A stretch of 64,000 nucleotides of DNA from Streptomyces sp. RKAG293 (GCF_023701745.1 NZ_JAJOZB010000001.1:2672501-2736500), one strand, 5' to 3'; positions 37,979 to 49,118 are shown, numbered from the stretch's first letter. Numbers and translations: made by a program. The notes: a model not told the origin generated them from the sequence alone.

Positions 37979-38662
37979 TCACGCGGGCCCGCCCCCAGGT
38001 CCCGCGGCCAGCCCGCTCTCCCACGCCCAGGCCGCGATCTCGACCCGGTTGCGGGCTTCGAGCTTGATCTGCACATGGCCCAGGTGGGTCTTGACGGTGG
38101 AGAGGGACACGAACAGCTCGGAGGCGATCTCGGCGTTCGTCATTCCGCGGGCCAGGCACCGCACGACGTCCTGCTCGCGTTCGGTGAGCGGCTCGGCGGG
38201 CTGCCGGACGGGCCCGGCCCCCGGTGATCCGGCGGCCGGCGCCATGTCGCGCAGCAGCCGCACGGTGATGGCGGGCGAGATCAGCGAGTCGCCGACCGCG
38301 GCGGCCCGCACCGCCTCGACGAGCATGGCGGGGCTGGAGTCCTTGAGCAGGAAGCCGCAGGCGCCGTTGCGGAGCGCGGTGTGCACGTATTCGTCCAGGT
38401 CGAAGGTGGTGACGATGACGACGCGGGGCGGCCGGACCACTTCGGGGGCGCACAGCAGCCGGGTCACTTCCAGGCCGTCGAGTTTCGGCATCCGGATGTC
38501 GAGGAGGCAGACGTCGGGGTGCAGCCGGCGGGCGGCGTCGAGGGCGGCTTCGCCGTCGACGACATCGGCGACGACGTCGATGTCCGGCTCGCTGTCCAGG
38601 ATCATCCGGAAACCGGTCCTGACCATCTCCTGGTCATCGGCGATGACCACGCTGATCGTCAT
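37979..38662 (-). CDS. NarL/LuxR-type response regulator, orphan
   Basis: The 227-residue regulator has a receiver domain (Asp55 in DVCLLDIRMPKLDG, Lys in FLLKDS) and a LuxR-type DNA-binding domain at about 150-215 (LTEREQDVVRCLARGMTNAE and VSLSTVKTHL). These normally pair with a histidine kinase of the HisKA_3 type, but no kinase gene is next to it. AAGGGAAGG precedes the ATG. It lies upstream of the GH101 gene on the same strand, with 289 bases between, and is divergent from the HEVMH protein gene. Confidence 0.9.
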   Translation of the reverse strand: MTISVVIADDQEMVRTGFRMILDSEPDIDVVADVVDGEAALDAARRLHPDVCLLDIRMPKLDGLEVTRLLCAPEVVRPPRVVIVTTFDLDEYVHTALRNGACGFLLKDSSPAMLVEAVRAAAVGDSLISPAITVRLLRDMAPAAGSPGAGPVRQPAEPLTEREQDVVRCLARGMTNAEIASELFVSLSTVKTHLGHVQIKLEARNRVEIAAWAWESGLAAGPGGGPA

Positions 38663-38870
38663 GCCTTCCCTTCGGCCGGTCCGGGGATCCCGTGTTCCTC
38701 CATGGGACCGGGGGTCCCCGGCACCCGCAACCGCAGAGCGGGCACAACGTACGGTTCCCGCGATCTTTGTGCCCACCCACGGAGGCACCACCACTGGTTT
38801 CCGCGTCTCCCCCGGTGCGGACGCGTAATCTCGAAAGGCCACCGGTCCGCACGGTGGCCGGCGGGGGGAG

Positions 38871-39773
38871 ATGGCTGTGACCGAGATCGAGCACGGGTTC
38901 CCGCACCTGGCCACGATCCAGAGCTCGCTCACCGCGCTGTACCGGCGGCTGTCCGCCGACACGGTCGAGCAGTACCCGGCGAGCGTGCGCCCGGAGTCGG
39001 TGGAGTTCCCGCCGGACGAGGACCCGTACCTGGGGGCGCAGCGCGTGGCGCGCGTGATGCTGCAGCACTTCCGGCTGCCGGACGCGCGGATGGTGGTGGG
39101 GTTCCGCGACATGGTGCACGCGGGCAGTGTCGAACTGGCGGCGGGCCCCGAGTACTTCGTCGAGCTGCACTCGCGCTTCAAGACGGACCGCCGCGATGTG
39201 GGCGCGGCGCTGGCGCACGAGGTCATGCACGTCTACCTGCACCGTCTCGGCCTGGAACTGCCCGGCACCCGCGACAACGAGATCCTCACCGACACCGCGA
39301 CGGCGTTCCTCGGGGCGGGCTGGCTGCTGCTGGACTCGTACCGGGAGGAGCCGGCGATCCGGGAGGACCGGCTGATGATGTCCGCGTACAAGCTGGGCTA
39401 TCTGACGCCGGAGGAGTACGGCTATGTGCTCGCGAAGCGGGCGCTGGTCTTCGGCGACGACATCGAGCCGTGGTTCAGCAGCCCGCTGGCGCGTGACGCC
39501 TACCGGGCCGGGCTGGTCCTCGCCGAGCAGGAGCGGCGGCAGCCGCCGCTGCTGGCCGCCGGCTGGGCGGCCCGGCGGCGCTACGCCAGGGACCGGCGCG
39601 CGGGCACCACGCAGGCCCCGGCGCCGCTGGGCGGGTACTCCTTCGAGGCGACGAACCCGCCGCGGGTCTCCTTCCCCTGCCCCACCTGCCATCAGCGGAT
39701 CCGGGTTCCGGTGCGCGGCCGCGTCACGGCCCGCTGCACGCTCTGCCGGACGGTCCTGGAGTGCGACACCTAG
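38871..39773 (+). CDS. putative zinc metallopeptidase with C-terminal zinc ribbon
   Basis: The 300-residue protein is not assigned to a named family by me. It contains HEVMH at residues 116-120, the HExxH zinc-protease motif, followed 17 residues later by NEILTDTATAF, which could give the third ligand (Glu137 or Asp141). Near the C-terminus two CxxC knuckles (CPTC and CTLC) form a zinc ribbon. No signal peptide or membrane segment is seen, so it should be cytoplasmic. The ATG at 38871 directly abuts GGGGGGAG; a GTG at 38877 has the better ribosome binding site spacing and may be the true start. Confidence 0.75.
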   Translation: MAVTEIEHGFPHLATIQSSLTALYRRLSADTVEQYPASVRPESVEFPPDEDPYLGAQRVARVMLQHFRLPDARMVVGFRDMVHAGSVELAAGPEYFVELHSRFKTDRRDVGAALAHEVMHVYLHRLGLELPGTRDNEILTDTATAFLGAGWLLLDSYREEPAIREDRLMMSAYKLGYLTPEEYGYVLAKRALVFGDDIEPWFSSPLARDAYRAGLVLAEQERRQPPLLAAGWAARRRYARDRRAGTTQAPAPLGGYSFEATNPPRVSFPCPTCHQRIRVPVRGRVTARCTLCRTVLECDT

Positions 39774-39875
39774 GGGCTGTCCCCCACCCCGCCCCTTCCC
39801 GAAACCGGGGCAACCCCCCGGGCCCCCTCGCCTCAATCGCCGGCCGGGCTTCAGCGGCGGGGTGGGGAAAACGGC

Positions 39876-39918
39876 TGCGGCGCCTGCCCCCCGTGGTCGG
39901 GGTGGGGCAGGCGCCGCA
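39876..39918 (-). terminator. terminator after gltD
   Basis: A perfect 15-bp inverted repeat with a 13-base loop (39876-39890 with 39904-39918) lies 40 bases past the gltD stop codon. It may also serve the convergent HEVMH gene. Confidence 0.75.
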
Positions 39919-39957
39919 ATTGTTCCGTACGTCGTCGGACGGGACAGCTGAGGCCGG

Positions 39958-41418
39958 TCAGACCGTGACCGGGCGGTCCGTCGGGCGGACCGGGGCGGGC
40001 AGGGTGCTGGCGCCGGTCAGGAAGCGGTCCACCGCGCTGGCGGCCGAGCGGCCCTCGGCGATGGCCCACACGATGAGCGACTGGCCGCGGCCCGCGTCAC
40101 CGGCGACGAACACGCCGCCGACGTTGGTCGCGTAGCTCTGGTCGCGGGCGATGTTGCCGCGCGCGTCCAGTTCCAGGCCGAGCTGGTCGATCAGGCCGTT
40201 CTTCTGGTCGGTGCCGGTGAAGCCCATGGCCAGCGTGACGAGCTGGGCCGGGATGGAGCGCTCGGTGCCCGGCTGCGGCACGAACTTCCCGTCCTGGAAC
40301 ACCACCTCGACCAGGTGCAGCGACTGGACGTTGCCGTCCTCGTCGCCCTCGAACTTCACGGTGTTGACGGCGTAGACGCGCTCGCCGCCCTCCTCGTGCG
40401 CCGAGGTGACCTTGTACGTCATCGGCATCGTCGGCCAGGGCTGGTTGTCCGGGCGGTCGTCGGACGGCCGCGGCATGATCTCCAGCTGGGTGACCGAGGC
40501 CGCGCCCTGGCGGTGGGCGGTGCCGACGCAGTCGGCGCCGGTGTCGCCGCCGCCGATGACGACCACGTGCTTGCCCTCGGCGGTGATCGGCGGAGCGACG
40601 AAGTCGCCCTCCTGCACCTTGTTGGCGAGCGGCAGGTACTCCATCGCCTGGTGGATGCCGCCGAGCTCACGGCCGGGCACCGGCAGATCGCGGGCCTGGG
40701 TGGCACCGGCGGCGATGACGACCGCGTCATAGCGCTTCTTGAGCTTGTCGCCCAGCAGGTCGGTGCCGATCTGGACACCGGTGCGGAACTTGGTGCCCTC
40801 GGCGCGCATCTGCTCGATACGGCGGTTGATGTGCCGCTTTTCCATCTTGAACTCGGGGATGCCGTAGCGCAGCAGGCCGCCGATGCGGTCGGCGCGCTCG
40901 TACACCGCGACCGTGTGGCCGGCGCGGGTCAGCTGCTGGGCGGCGGCGAGTCCCGCCGGGCCCGAGCCGATGACGGCGACGGTCTTGCCGGACAGCCGCT
41001 CCGGCGGCTGCGGGGTCACGTCACCGCTGTCCCACGCCTTGTCGATGATGGTGACTTCGACGTTCTTGATGGTGACGGCGTCCTGGTTGATGCCCAGCAC
41101 ACAGGCGGACTCGCAGGGCGCGGGGCACAGCCGGCCGGTGAACTCCGGGAAGTTGTTGGTCGCGTGCAGCCGCTCGCTGGCCGCGGTCCAGTCCTCGCGG
41201 TACGCGTAGTCGTTCCACTCGGGGATGAGGTTTCCGAGCGGACAGCCGTTGTGGCAGAACGGGATGCCGCAGTCCATGCAGCGGCCGGCCTGCTTGCTGA
41301 TGATCGGCAACAGCCCGCCGGGGATGTAGACCTCGTTCCAGTCCTGCTTGCGCTCCTCGACGGGACGCCGGTCGCACAGCTGGCGGGGCGTGGTGAGGAA
41401 GCCCTTGGGGTCAGCCAT
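39958..41418 (-). CDS. gltD: glutamate synthase small subunit
   Basis: The 486-residue FAD- and FeS-containing subunit passes electrons from NADPH to GltB. Cys clusters [17 protein letters not shown] and [12 protein letters not shown] bind the FeS centres. FAD- and NADPH-binding sites are [15 protein letters not shown] and [16 protein letters not shown]. The end [25 protein letters not shown] is typical. Its ATG overlaps the gltB 3' end by 8 bases, so the pair is translated together. Confidence 0.97.
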   Translation of the reverse strand: MADPKGFLTTPRQLCDRRPVEERKQDWNEVYIPGGLLPIISKQAGRCMDCGIPFCHNGCPLGNLIPEWNDYAYREDWTAASERLHATNNFPEFTGRLCPAPCESACVLGINQDAVTIKNVEVTIIDKAWDSGDVTPQPPERLSGKTVAVIGSGPAGLAAAQQLTRAGHTVAVYERADRIGGLLRYGIPEFKMEKRHINRRIEQMRAEGTKFRTGVQIGTDLLGDKLKKRYDAVVIAAGATQARDLPVPGRELGGIHQAMEYLPLANKVQEGDFVAPPITAEGKHVVVIGGGDTGADCVGTAHRQGAASVTQLEIMPRPSDDRPDNQPWPTMPMTYKVTSAHEEGGERVYAVNTVKFEGDEDGNVQSLHLVEVVFQDGKFVPQPGTERSIPAQLVTLAMGFTGTDQKNGLIDQLGLELDARGNIARDQSYATNVGGVFVAGDAGRGQSLIVWAIAEGRSAASAVDRFLTGASTLPAPVRPTDRPVTV

Positions 41419-44400
41419 TAGCCGCCTCCATCATCTTCGCGGTGGTCTCGGACTCGGAGAGTCCGGCCTGCTCGGCGGCGTTCTTGGCGGCGAGCACTGC
41501 CTTGTAGTCCCTCGGCATGACCTTGCCGAAGCGGGTGAGGGTGGTTCCCCAGTCGCCGAGCAGCTTCTCGGCGACGGTGGAGCCGGTCTCCTCCTGGTGG
41601 CGGCGCACGACATCGTGCAGCCACGTGATGTCCTCGGCGTCGAGCGCCTCGACGTTGACCATGCCGGTGTTGACGTTGTCCGGGTCGAGGTCGAGGACGT
41701 ACGCGATGCCGCCGGACATGCCGGCCGCGAAGTTGCGGCCCGTCTCGCCCAGGACGACGGCCCGGCCACCCGTCATGTACTCGCAGCCGTGGTCGCCCAC
41801 GCCCTCCGAGACGACGGTGGCGCCGGAGTTGCGGACGCAGAACCGTTCGCCGGTCCGGCCGCGCAGGAACAGCTCGCCGCCGGTCGCCCCGTACGCGATG
41901 GTGTTGCCCGCGATGGTGGAGAACTCGGCGAGGTGGTCGGCGCCGCGGTCCGGGCGGACGATGACGCGGCCGCCGGACAGGCCCTTGCCGACGTAGTCGT
42001 TGGCGTCGCCCTCCAGGCGGAGCGTGATGCCCCGGGGGAGGAAGGCGCCGAACGACTGGCCGGCGGAGCCGGTCAGGGTGATGTCGATGGTGTCCTCTGG
42101 CAGGCCCGCGCCGCCGTACTTCTTCGTCACCTCGTGGCCGAGCATGGTGCCGACCGTGCGGTTGACGTTGCGGATCGGGAGCTGGACGCGGACCGGGGCG
42201 CCGGTGGCCAGCGCCTCCTCGGCGAGCTGGATCAGCGTGTTGTCGAGCGCCTTCTCCAGGCCGTGGTCCTGCACCGTGACCTGGTGGCGGACCGCGCCGT
42301 CGGGCAGTTCCGGCACGTACAGCAGCGGGGCCAGGTCCAGGCCCTGCGCCTTCCAGTGGTCGACGGCGCGGCCGGCGTCGATGAGCTCGGCGTGGCCGAC
42401 GGCCTCCTCGATGGTGCGGAAGCCCAGCTCGGCGAGGATCTCGCGGACCTCTTCGGCGATGAACTCGAAGAAGTTGACGATGTACTCGGCCTTGCCGCTG
42501 AAGCGCTCGCGCAGCACCGGGTTCTGGGTGGCGACGCCGACCGGGCAGGTGTCCAGGTGGCAGACGCGCATCATGATGCAGCCCGAGACGACCAGCGGGG
42601 CGGTCGCGAAGCCGAACTCCTCGGCGCCCAGCAGGGCGGCGATGACGACGTCGCGGCCGGTCTTGAGCTGGCCGTCGGTCTGCACGACGATACGGTCGCG
42701 CAGCCCGTTGAGCAGCAGCGTCTGCTGGGTCTCGGCGAGGCCGAGCTCCCAGGGGCCGCCCGCGTGCTTGAGCGAGGTGAGCGGCGAGGCGCCCGTTCCG
42801 CCGTCGTGGCCGGAGATCAGGACGACGTCCGCGTGTGCCTTGGAGACACCGGCGGCGACGGTGCCGACGCCGACCTCGGAGACCAGCTTGACGTGAATGC
42901 GCGCCTTGGGGTTGGCGTTCTTCAGGTCGTGGATGAGCTGGGCGAGGTCCTCGATCGAGTAGATGTCGTGGTGCGGCGGCGGCGAGATCAGGCCGACGCC
43001 GGGCGTGCTGTGCCGGGTCTTGGCGACCCAGGGGTAGACCTTGTGGCCGGGCAGCTGGCCGCCCTCGCCGGGCTTGGCGCCCTGCGCCATCTTGATCTGG
43101 ATGTCGTCGGAGTTGACCAGGTATTCGCTGGTCACGCCGAAGCGGCCGGAGGCGACCTGCTTGATGGCGCTGCGCCGGGCCGGGTCGTAGAGCCGCTCGG
43201 CGTCCTCGCCGCCCTCACCGGTGTTGGACTTGCCGCCCAGCTGGTTCATGGCGATGGCGAGGGTCTCGTGCGCCTCCATGGAGATGGAGCCGTACGACAT
43301 GGCGCCGGTGGAGAAGCGCCGGACGATCGAGGAGACCGGCTCGACCTCGTCGATGGAGATCGGGGTGCGGCCCTCCTTGAAGTTGAACAGCCCGCGCAGC
43401 GTCATCAGGCGCTCCGACTGCTCGTCGACGCGGCTGGTGTACTGCTTGAAGATGTCGTAGCGGCGGGTGCGCGTGGAGTGCTGCAGCCGGAAGACCGTGT
43501 CCGGGTCGAACAGGTGCGGTTCGCCCTCGCGGCGCCACTGGTACTCGCCGCCGATGTCGAGGCGGCGGTGCGCTGCGGCGATGCCGGAGACCGGGTAGGC
43601 CTTGGCGTGCCGGGAGGCGACCTCCCGGGCGACCACGTCGAGGCCGGAGCCGCCGAGTTTGGTGTCGGTGCCGTGGAAGTAGGTGTCGACGAACTCGGTG
43701 TCCAGGCCGATGGCCTCGAAGACCTGCGCGCCGCGGTAGGAGGCGACGGTGGAGATGCCCATCTTGGACATGACCTTCAGGACGCCCTTGCCGAGCGCCT
43801 TGATGAGGTTGCGGATCGCGTCCTCGGCCTCGATGCCCTGCAGGAAGGTGTCCGCGCGGGCCAGGTCCTCGACGGACTCCATGGCCAGGTACGGGTTGAC
43901 GGCCGCGGCACCGTAGCCGATGAGCAGCGCGACGTGGTGCACCTCGCGCACATCGCCGGCCTCGACGATCAGGCCGACCTGGGTGCGCTGCTTGGTGCGG
44001 ATCAGGTGGTGGTGGACGGCCGAGGTGAGCAGCAGCGACGGGATCGGCGCGTGCTCGGCGTCGGAGTGCCGGTCGGACAGCACGATGAGGCGCGCGCCGT
44101 CCTCCATCGCGGCGTCGACCTCGGCGCAGATCTCGGTGAGGCGCGCCGCGAGGGACTCGCCGCCGCCCGCGACCCGGTACAGGCCGGACAGGGTCGCGGC
44201 GCCGAGGCCGGGCAGGTCGCCGTCGGCGTTGATGTGGATGAGCTTCGCCAGCTCGTCGTTGTCTATCACCGGGAAGGGCAGCACGACGTTGCGACAGGAG
44301 GCCGGTGACGGCTCCAGCAGGTTGCCGCCGGGGCCGACCGTGGAGATCAGCGAGGTGACGAGCTCCTCGCGGATGGCGTCCAGCGGCGGGTTGGTGACCT

Positions 44401-45949
44401 GCGCGAACAGCTGGGTGAAGTAGTCGAAGAGCAGCCGGGGGCGGTCGGACAGCGCCGCGATCGGCGAGTCGGTACCCATGGAGCCGAGCGGTTCGCCGCC
44501 GGTCTTGGCCATCGGGGCGAGGATGACGCGCAGCTCTTCCTCGGTGTAGCCGAAGGTCTGCTGGCGGCGGGTGACCGAGGCATGGGTGTGCACGATGTGC
44601 TCACGCTCGGGCAGGTCCTCCAGGGCGATCAGCCCGGCGTCGAGCCACTCCGCGTACGGGTGCTCGGCGGCCAGCGCCGTCTTGATCTCGTCGTCCTCGA
44701 TGATGCGGTGCTCGGCGGTGTCGACGAGGAACATCTTGCCGGGCTGCAGCCGTCCCTTGCGGACGATCTTGCCGGGTTCGATGTCCAGGACGCCGGATTC
44801 CGAGGCGAGCACGACGAGGCCGTCGTCGGTCACCCAGTAGCGGCCGGGGCGCAGACCGTTGCGGTCCAGGACCGCGCCGACCTGGGTGCCGTCGGTGAAG
44901 GTGACGCAGGCCGGGCCGTCCCAGGGCTCCATGATCGTGGAGTGGTACTGGTAGAACGCGCGGCGGGCCGGCTCCATCGAGGCGTGGTTCTCCCATGCCT
45001 CGGGGATCATCATCAGCACGCTGTGCGGCAGTGAGCGGCCGCCGAGGTGCAGCAGTTCCAGCACCTCGTCGAAGGACGCGGTGTCCGAGGCGCCGGGGGT
45101 GCAGACCGGGAAGACCCGCTCCAGGCTGCCGTCGAACAGGTCGCTGTCGAGCTGCGACTCGCGGGCCCGCATCCAGTTGCGGTTGCCCTTGACGGTGTTG
45201 ATCTCACCGTTGTGCGCCACGAACCGGTACGGGTGGGCCAGCGGCCAGCTCGGGAAGGTGTTGGTGGAGAAGCGGGAGTGCACCAGGGCGATCGCGGTGG
45301 CGGTCCGCCGGTCCGACAGGTCCGGGAAGAACGGCTCCAGCTGCCCGGTGGTGAGCATGCCCTTGTAGATGATCGTGCGCGCGGACAGCGACGGGAAGTA
45401 GACGTCGGCCTCGCGCTCGGCGCGCTTGCGCAGCACGAAGGCGGGCCGGTCCAGCGCCAGGCCGGACCTGGTGCCGGTGCCGTCGGCCACGAAGAGCTGG
45501 GCGAAGTGCGGCATCGTCGAGCGGGCGGTGGCACCCAGCAGCTGCGGCGCGACGGGGACCTCGCGCCAGCCGAGGACGCTGAGGCCCTCTTCGACGGCGA
45601 TCCGCTCGATCGCGTCGACCGCCTTGGTGCGGTCCTCGGTGTCGACGGGCAGGAATCCGATGCCTACGGCGTAGTGGCCGGCCTCGGGGAGGGCGAACCC
45701 GGCGGCTTCGCGCAGAAACGCGTCCGGGACCTGGAGGAGGATGCCCGCGCCGTCACCCGAGTCGGGTTCGGAACCGGTGGCACCGCGGTGCTCCAGATTG
45801 CGCAGAACGGTCAGTGCCTGCTCGACCAGCGCGTGGCTGGCCTCGCCCGTCAGGGTGGCCACGAAGCCGACGCCACAGGCGTCGTGCTCGTTGCGGGGGT
45901 CGTACATTCCCTGCGGGGCGGGTCGCCCGTCCATGAACGCGGAACGCAT
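41411..45949 (-). CDS. gltB: glutamate synthase large subunit
   Basis: The 1512-residue enzyme makes two glutamates from glutamine and 2-oxoglutarate. The N-terminal glutamine amidotransferase domain becomes active when a short pro-peptide is removed before the Cys in [14 protein letters not shown]. The central domain and the FMN/3Fe-4S synthase domain ([37 protein letters not shown]) follow, then the beta-helix GXGXG domain. I chose ATG 45949 ([10 protein letters not shown]), with GGGAG 5 bases upstream; earlier in-frame ATGs up to 46006 lack a good site. Ammonium assimilation genes here are not next to glnA. Confidence 0.96.
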   Translation of the reverse strand: MRSAFMDGRPAPQGMYDPRNEHDACGVGFVATLTGEASHALVEQALTVLRNLEHRGATGSEPDSGDGAGILLQVPDAFLREAAGFALPEAGHYAVGIGFLPVDTEDRTKAVDAIERIAVEEGLSVLGWREVPVAPQLLGATARSTMPHFAQLFVADGTGTRSGLALDRPAFVLRKRAEREADVYFPSLSARTIIYKGMLTTGQLEPFFPDLSDRRTATAIALVHSRFSTNTFPSWPLAHPYRFVAHNGEINTVKGNRNWMRARESQLDSDLFDGSLERVFPVCTPGASDTASFDEVLELLHLGGRSLPHSVLMMIPEAWENHASMEPARRAFYQYHSTIMEPWDGPACVTFTDGTQVGAVLDRNGLRPGRYWVTDDGLVVLASESGVLDIEPGKIVRKGRLQPGKMFLVDTAEHRIIEDDEIKTALAAEHPYAEWLDAGLIALEDLPEREHIVHTHASVTRRQQTFGYTEEELRVILAPMAKTGGEPLGSMGTDSPIAALSDRPRLLFDYFTQLFAQVTNPPLDAIREELVTSLISTVGPGGNLLEPSPASCRNVVLPFPVIDNDELAKLIHINADGDLPGLGAATLSGLYRVAGGGESLAARLTEICAEVDAAMEDGARLIVLSDRHSDAEHAPIPSLLLTSAVHHHLIRTKQRTQVGLIVEAGDVREVHHVALLIGYGAAAVNPYLAMESVEDLARADTFLQGIEAEDAIRNLIKALGKGVLKVMSKMGISTVASYRGAQVFEAIGLDTEFVDTYFHGTDTKLGGSGLDVVAREVASRHAKAYPVSGIAAAHRRLDIGGEYQWRREGEPHLFDPDTVFRLQHSTRTRRYDIFKQYTSRVDEQSERLMTLRGLFNFKEGRTPISIDEVEPVSSIVRRFSTGAMSYGSISMEAHETLAIAMNQLGGKSNTGEGGEDAERLYDPARRSAIKQVASGRFGVTSEYLVNSDDIQIKMAQGAKPGEGGQLPGHKVYPWVAKTRHSTPGVGLISPPPHHDIYSIEDLAQLIHDLKNANPKARIHVKLVSEVGVGTVAAGVSKAHADVVLISGHDGGTGASPLTSLKHAGGPWELGLAETQQTLLLNGLRDRIVVQTDGQLKTGRDVVIAALLGAEEFGFATAPLVVSGCIMMRVCHLDTCPVGVATQNPVLRERFSGKAEYIVNFFEFIAEEVREILAELGFRTIEEAVGHAELIDAGRAVDHWKAQGLDLAPLLYVPELPDGAVRHQVTVQDHGLEKALDNTLIQLAEEALATGAPVRVQLPIRNVNRTVGTMLGHEVTKKYGGAGLPEDTIDITLTGSAGQSFGAFLPRGITLRLEGDANDYVGKGLSGGRVIVRPDRGADHLAEFSTIAGNTIAYGATGGELFLRGRTGERFCVRNSGATVVSEGVGDHGCEYMTGGRAVVLGETGRNFAAGMSGGIAYVLDLDPDNVNTGMVNVEALDAEDITWLHDVVRRHQEETGSTVAEKLLGDWGTTLTRFGKVMPRDYKAVLAAKNAAEQAGLSESETTAKMMEAANG

Positions 45950-46254
45950 CGGCTCTCCCGTCGTCGTCATTGGCATATATGCAGTGCCTGTCATAGGCAT
46001 GCGCAATAGGGACGACGTTGGCCCTCTGCGATTTCGTGCAGGTTACATGATGACCGAGTGTTCGAGAAGCGGATACTCAGTTCCATCATGTGGACAAGGC
46101 GCGGTGTATGCAGGGAGTACGCAGTACCTACGGACCATGTCGTTACAGAGTTGCCCGGGGCGGATCCCGCCCGGCGCCACGGTCTGATGCCCGGTGGCGC
46201 GGTACCTGAAACGAGAGGGAAACAACACGAGGCTTGTGGCCTCGATCACGCGGC
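45950..46254. promoter_or_regulatory. gltB upstream region with GAAAC repeats
   Basis: The gap of about 300 bases between gltB and the VIT-type gene carries no gene. Two GAAAC pentamers lie 11 bases apart (46208-46212 and 46219-46223), a spacing and sequence like half-sites of the nitrogen regulator GlnR (GTnAC-n6-GAAAC). They are about 260 bases before gltB. A TTGTCC ... TATCCG pair on the minus strand near 46080-46110 could be the promoter. Both calls are tentative. Confidence 0.35.
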
Positions 46255-46989
46255 TCAGCCGACGGCGGTACCGATGAATGAACCCAATACGAAGGTAACC
46301 CCGGCAGCCGCTCCGCCCAACAGGAGCTGCCGGATTCCGCTGAACCACCAGGAGCGGGCCGTCACCCGTGCCACCGCGGCGCCGCAGGCGAACAGCCCGA
46401 TCAGCGCCAGCACCAGCGCGGGCCACAGCGCCGTGGCGCCCAGCAGGTACGGCAGCACCGGCAGCAGCGCGCCGAGCGCGAACGACACGAACGAGGAGCC
46501 GGCCGCCACCAGCGGCGACGGCAGGTCCGACGGGTCGATGCCCAGTTCCTCGCGGGCGTGTATCTCCAGCGCCTGCTCGGGGTCGGCCGACATCTGCCGG
46601 GCGACCTCCATCGCCAGCTCGGGCTCCACCCCGCGGGACACGTACAGCGCGGCCAGTTCCCGCAGCTCGTCCTTGGGGTGCCGGCTCAGCTCCAGCCGTT
46701 CGATGTCCAGCTCCGCCTCGACCAGCTCGCGCTGCGAGGCCACCGAGGTGTACTCCCCCGCCGCCATCGAGAACGCGCCGGCCGCCAGCCCCGCCAGCCC
46801 GGTGACCACGATCACCTTCGTGTCGACGGCACCGCCGGCGACACCGGTCATCAGCGCGAGGTTCGAGACCAGTCCGTCCATCGCCCCGAAGACCGCGGGC
46901 CGCAGCCAGCCACCGCTGACGTCCCGGTGGGTGTGGTGCGCGACGTGGTACGGCGCGGGCTTCTCATCGGTCTCGACGGCCGTCGACAT
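46255..46989 (-). CDS. VIT1/CCC1-family transporter
   Basis: The 244-residue membrane protein belongs to the VIT1/CCC1 family, which moves iron or manganese across membranes. It has the family N-terminus (RPAVFGAMDGLVSNLALMTGVAGG), the GAFSMAAGEYTSVASQRE motif, a central acidic helical stretch that binds metals in plant VIT1, and three C-terminal helices. Whether it exports manganese or iron cannot be told. GGGAG precedes the ATG at 46989. It lies between gltB and lgt on the same strand. Confidence 0.88.
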   Translation of the reverse strand: MSTAVETDEKPAPYHVAHHTHRDVSGGWLRPAVFGAMDGLVSNLALMTGVAGGAVDTKVIVVTGLAGLAAGAFSMAAGEYTSVASQRELVEAELDIERLELSRHPKDELRELAALYVSRGVEPELAMEVARQMSADPEQALEIHAREELGIDPSDLPSPLVAAGSSFVSFALGALLPVLPYLLGATALWPALVLALIGLFACGAAVARVTARSWWFSGIRQLLLGGAAAGVTFVLGSFIGTAVG

Positions 46990-47109
46990 GTTGGCGGTAC
47001 TCCCTCCGGCCGGCGCACTCGCCCCGGTCCCCTCCCTGCGAACACCCCGAAGGTACGCGCGAATTCCGCCGCATTCCAGCTAGGAAAGGCTGTCCTACCT
47101 GCGAAAACA

Positions 47110-47146
47110 CCGCGGCCGCCGGGCTCGAATGAGCCGGCGGCCGTGG
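47110..47146 (-). terminator. hairpin after lgt
   Basis: A long imperfect stem with a GAAT loop (47127-47130) and one bulged base lies 15 bases past the lgt stop codon. One G-U pair can form near the base. Confidence 0.65.
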
Positions 47147-47161
47147 GAGGAGAGGGGAGGT

Positions 47162-48157
47162 TCAGGAGGATTTGGACGCCTCTGCGCCATCGTTCTCGGA
47201 CACCTTCGCGCCAGAGTTCAGGGCTTCGGAATCCCCGCCGTCGGAGTCCTCGGTACCGGAGGCCTGGGAATCGGCGTCCTTGCCGTTCTTCTCGGCGTCC
47301 GCGTCCGCGGGGCCCTTGTCGAGGCTCACGTCGCCGCCCGCGGCCGCCGGCTCCACGACCGTCTCGACGCCCGGGTGCCACCGTGCCGACAGCACCATGT
47401 AGACCACGGCGCCGATGAAGACGACGATCGAGGTCCAGTCGTTCAGCCGCAGGCCCAGGATGTGGTGGGCGTCGTCGACGCGCATGTACTCGATCCAGAA
47501 GCGGCCCACGCAGTACGACGCGACGTACAGCGCGAAGGCCCGGCCGTGGCCGAGGCCGTACTTGCGGTCCGCCCAGATCACCAGCAGCGCGACACCGACG
47601 CACCACAGCGACTCGTACAGGAACGTCGGGTGGTAGGTGCCGCCCGGGTGGCTGTCGGTGGCGCTGATCTTCAGCGCCCACGGCAGGTCGGTGGCGCGCC
47701 CGTAGAGCTCCTGGTTGAACCAGTTGCCCCAGCGGCCGCAGGCCTGCGCCAGCGCGATGCCCGGGGCGAGGGCGTCCGCCCAGGCCGGCAGCGGGATGCC
47801 CCGGCGGCGGCAGCCGATCCAGGCGCCGACCGCACCGAGCGCGATCGCGCCCCAGATGCCGAGGCCGCCCTCCCAGATCTTGAACGCGTTGACCCAGTCC
47901 TTGCCGTCACCGAAGTACAGCTCGTAGTCGGTGATGACGTGGTAGAGCCGGCCGCCGACGAGGCCGAAGGGCACCGCCCACACGGCGATGTCCGCGACGG
48001 TCCCCTTCTGGCCGCCGCGGGCCACCCACCGCTTGTTTCCGAGCCAGACGGCTACGAAGACGCCGATGATGATGCAGAACGCATAGCCGCGGAGCGGGAT
48101 GGGTCCGAGGTACACCACACCGCTGGACGGACTGGGAATGAAAGCGAGGATCTCCAT
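47162..48157 (-). CDS. lgt: prolipoprotein diacylglyceryl transferase
   Basis: The 331-residue membrane enzyme attaches diacylglycerol to the lipobox cysteine of lipoproteins, such as the liv binding protein in this window. The Lgt signature CGRWGNWFNQELYGRATDLPW is clear, and about seven hydrophobic segments are visible (the first around YAFCIIIGVFVAVWLG). The C-terminal ~65 residues are a hydrophilic Asp/Ala/Ser-rich tail, longer than in E. coli and common in actinobacteria. No ribosome binding site stands out at the ATG. Confidence 0.95.
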   Translation of the reverse strand: MEILAFIPSPSSGVVYLGPIPLRGYAFCIIIGVFVAVWLGNKRWVARGGQKGTVADIAVWAVPFGLVGGRLYHVITDYELYFGDGKDWVNAFKIWEGGLGIWGAIALGAVGAWIGCRRRGIPLPAWADALAPGIALAQACGRWGNWFNQELYGRATDLPWALKISATDSHPGGTYHPTFLYESLWCVGVALLVIWADRKYGLGHGRAFALYVASYCVGRFWIEYMRVDDAHHILGLRLNDWTSIVVFIGAVVYMVLSARWHPGVETVVEPAAAGGDVSLDKGPADADAEKNGKDADSQASGTEDSDGGDSEALNSGAKVSENDGAEASKSS

Positions 48158-48266
48158 AGCAGGGCCGACGCTACCGTGCCGGGCGGGTGGAGTGGCAACC
48201 AGCCCGGCTACGGACGCGTAACGGCCCTGCCGTCGTGATGCGGTCGTGATGCGGTCGGGGCGGGGG

Positions 48267-49073
48267 TCAGGACGTGGGGGTCGGCGTGACGGTGCCCGCC
48301 TTCTTGCCCTTGTTGGCCGCCTCGACCTGCTGCTTGAGCTTGTCCGGGGTCAGCGGGTCGGTCTGGTTTCCGTAGACGCTCTTGCCGTTGAGCAGGACGG
48401 TCGGGGTGGAGCTGAACCCGGAGCCGCCGAAGGCGGCGGCCGACTTCTTGATCCAGGTGTCGTACGTGCCGTTGTTCACACACGCGGTGAAGGTGTCGGT
48501 CTTCAGCCCCGGCACCTTGTCGGCGAGTTCCAGCAGATACGCCTTGTCCCCGAACTTGTCCTCCCGCTCGTCCGGCTGGTTCTCGTAGAGAACGTCGTGG
48601 AACGCCCGGAACTTGCCCGCGTCCTGCGCGCAGACGGCGGCGTTGCCCGCGTTCAGCGAGCCGGTGCCGCCCATGTTCCCGTCGATGATCGTCACCAGGT
48701 GGTAGTCGGCCTTCAGCGCGCCGCTGTCCTCCAGGGAGTGCACGGTGTCGCGGAAGGTCTTCTCGAACATGCCGCAGCCGGGGCAGCGGAAGTCCTCGTA
48801 GACGGTCAGGGTGGACGGCGCGGCGGCCGCGCCGGTGGGGATGACGAGGTTGTCGTTGCCGGTCGCGCCCTTCGGGGACGCCACCGGTTTGGCCGGTTCG
48901 CTCGTGTGGTTGGCCAGCACCCCGGCCACCACCCCGGCAATCGCCAGGACCACGACGACGGCACCACCGACGATCAGTGTCCTCTTGCGCTTGTCGCGCG
49001 CCTTGTCCTTCTCGCGCTGTTCATGCATCGCCTCACGGGCGGTGCGCTTTCCTTCACGGTTCTTCTGGCTCAC
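48267..49073 (-). CDS. DsbA-like thioredoxin-fold membrane protein
   Basis: The 268-residue protein has a charged cytoplasmic start (residues 1-30), one membrane helix (TLIVGGAVVVVLAIAGVVAGVL) and an external thioredoxin-fold domain with the active site CPGC in VYEDFRCPGCGMFEKTF. The typical cis-proline region FSSTPTVLLNGK follows. It should oxidise or reduce disulfides outside the membrane. The start is GTG at 49073, next to AGGGG. The gene lies between trpA and lgt on the same strand, with a terminator before it. Confidence 0.88.
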   Translation of the reverse strand: MSQKNREGKRTAREAMHEQREKDKARDKRKRTLIVGGAVVVVLAIAGVVAGVLANHTSEPAKPVASPKGATGNDNLVIPTGAAAAPSTLTVYEDFRCPGCGMFEKTFRDTVHSLEDSGALKADYHLVTIIDGNMGGTGSLNAGNAAVCAQDAGKFRAFHDVLYENQPDEREDKFGDKAYLLELADKVPGLKTDTFTACVNNGTYDTWIKKSAAAFGGSGFSSTPTVLLNGKSVYGNQTDPLTPDKLKQQVEAANKGKKAGTVTPTPTS

Positions 49074-49088
49074 ACCCCTGGACAACGA

Positions 49089-49118
49089 ACCGGGGAGGCG
49101 TCGCTGCGCCTCCCCGGT
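49089..49118 (-). terminator. terminator after trpA
   Basis: A perfect 12-bp inverted repeat with a 6-base loop (49089-49100 with 49107-49118) lies 38 bases past the trpA stop codon and ends the trp group. Confidence 0.78.
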
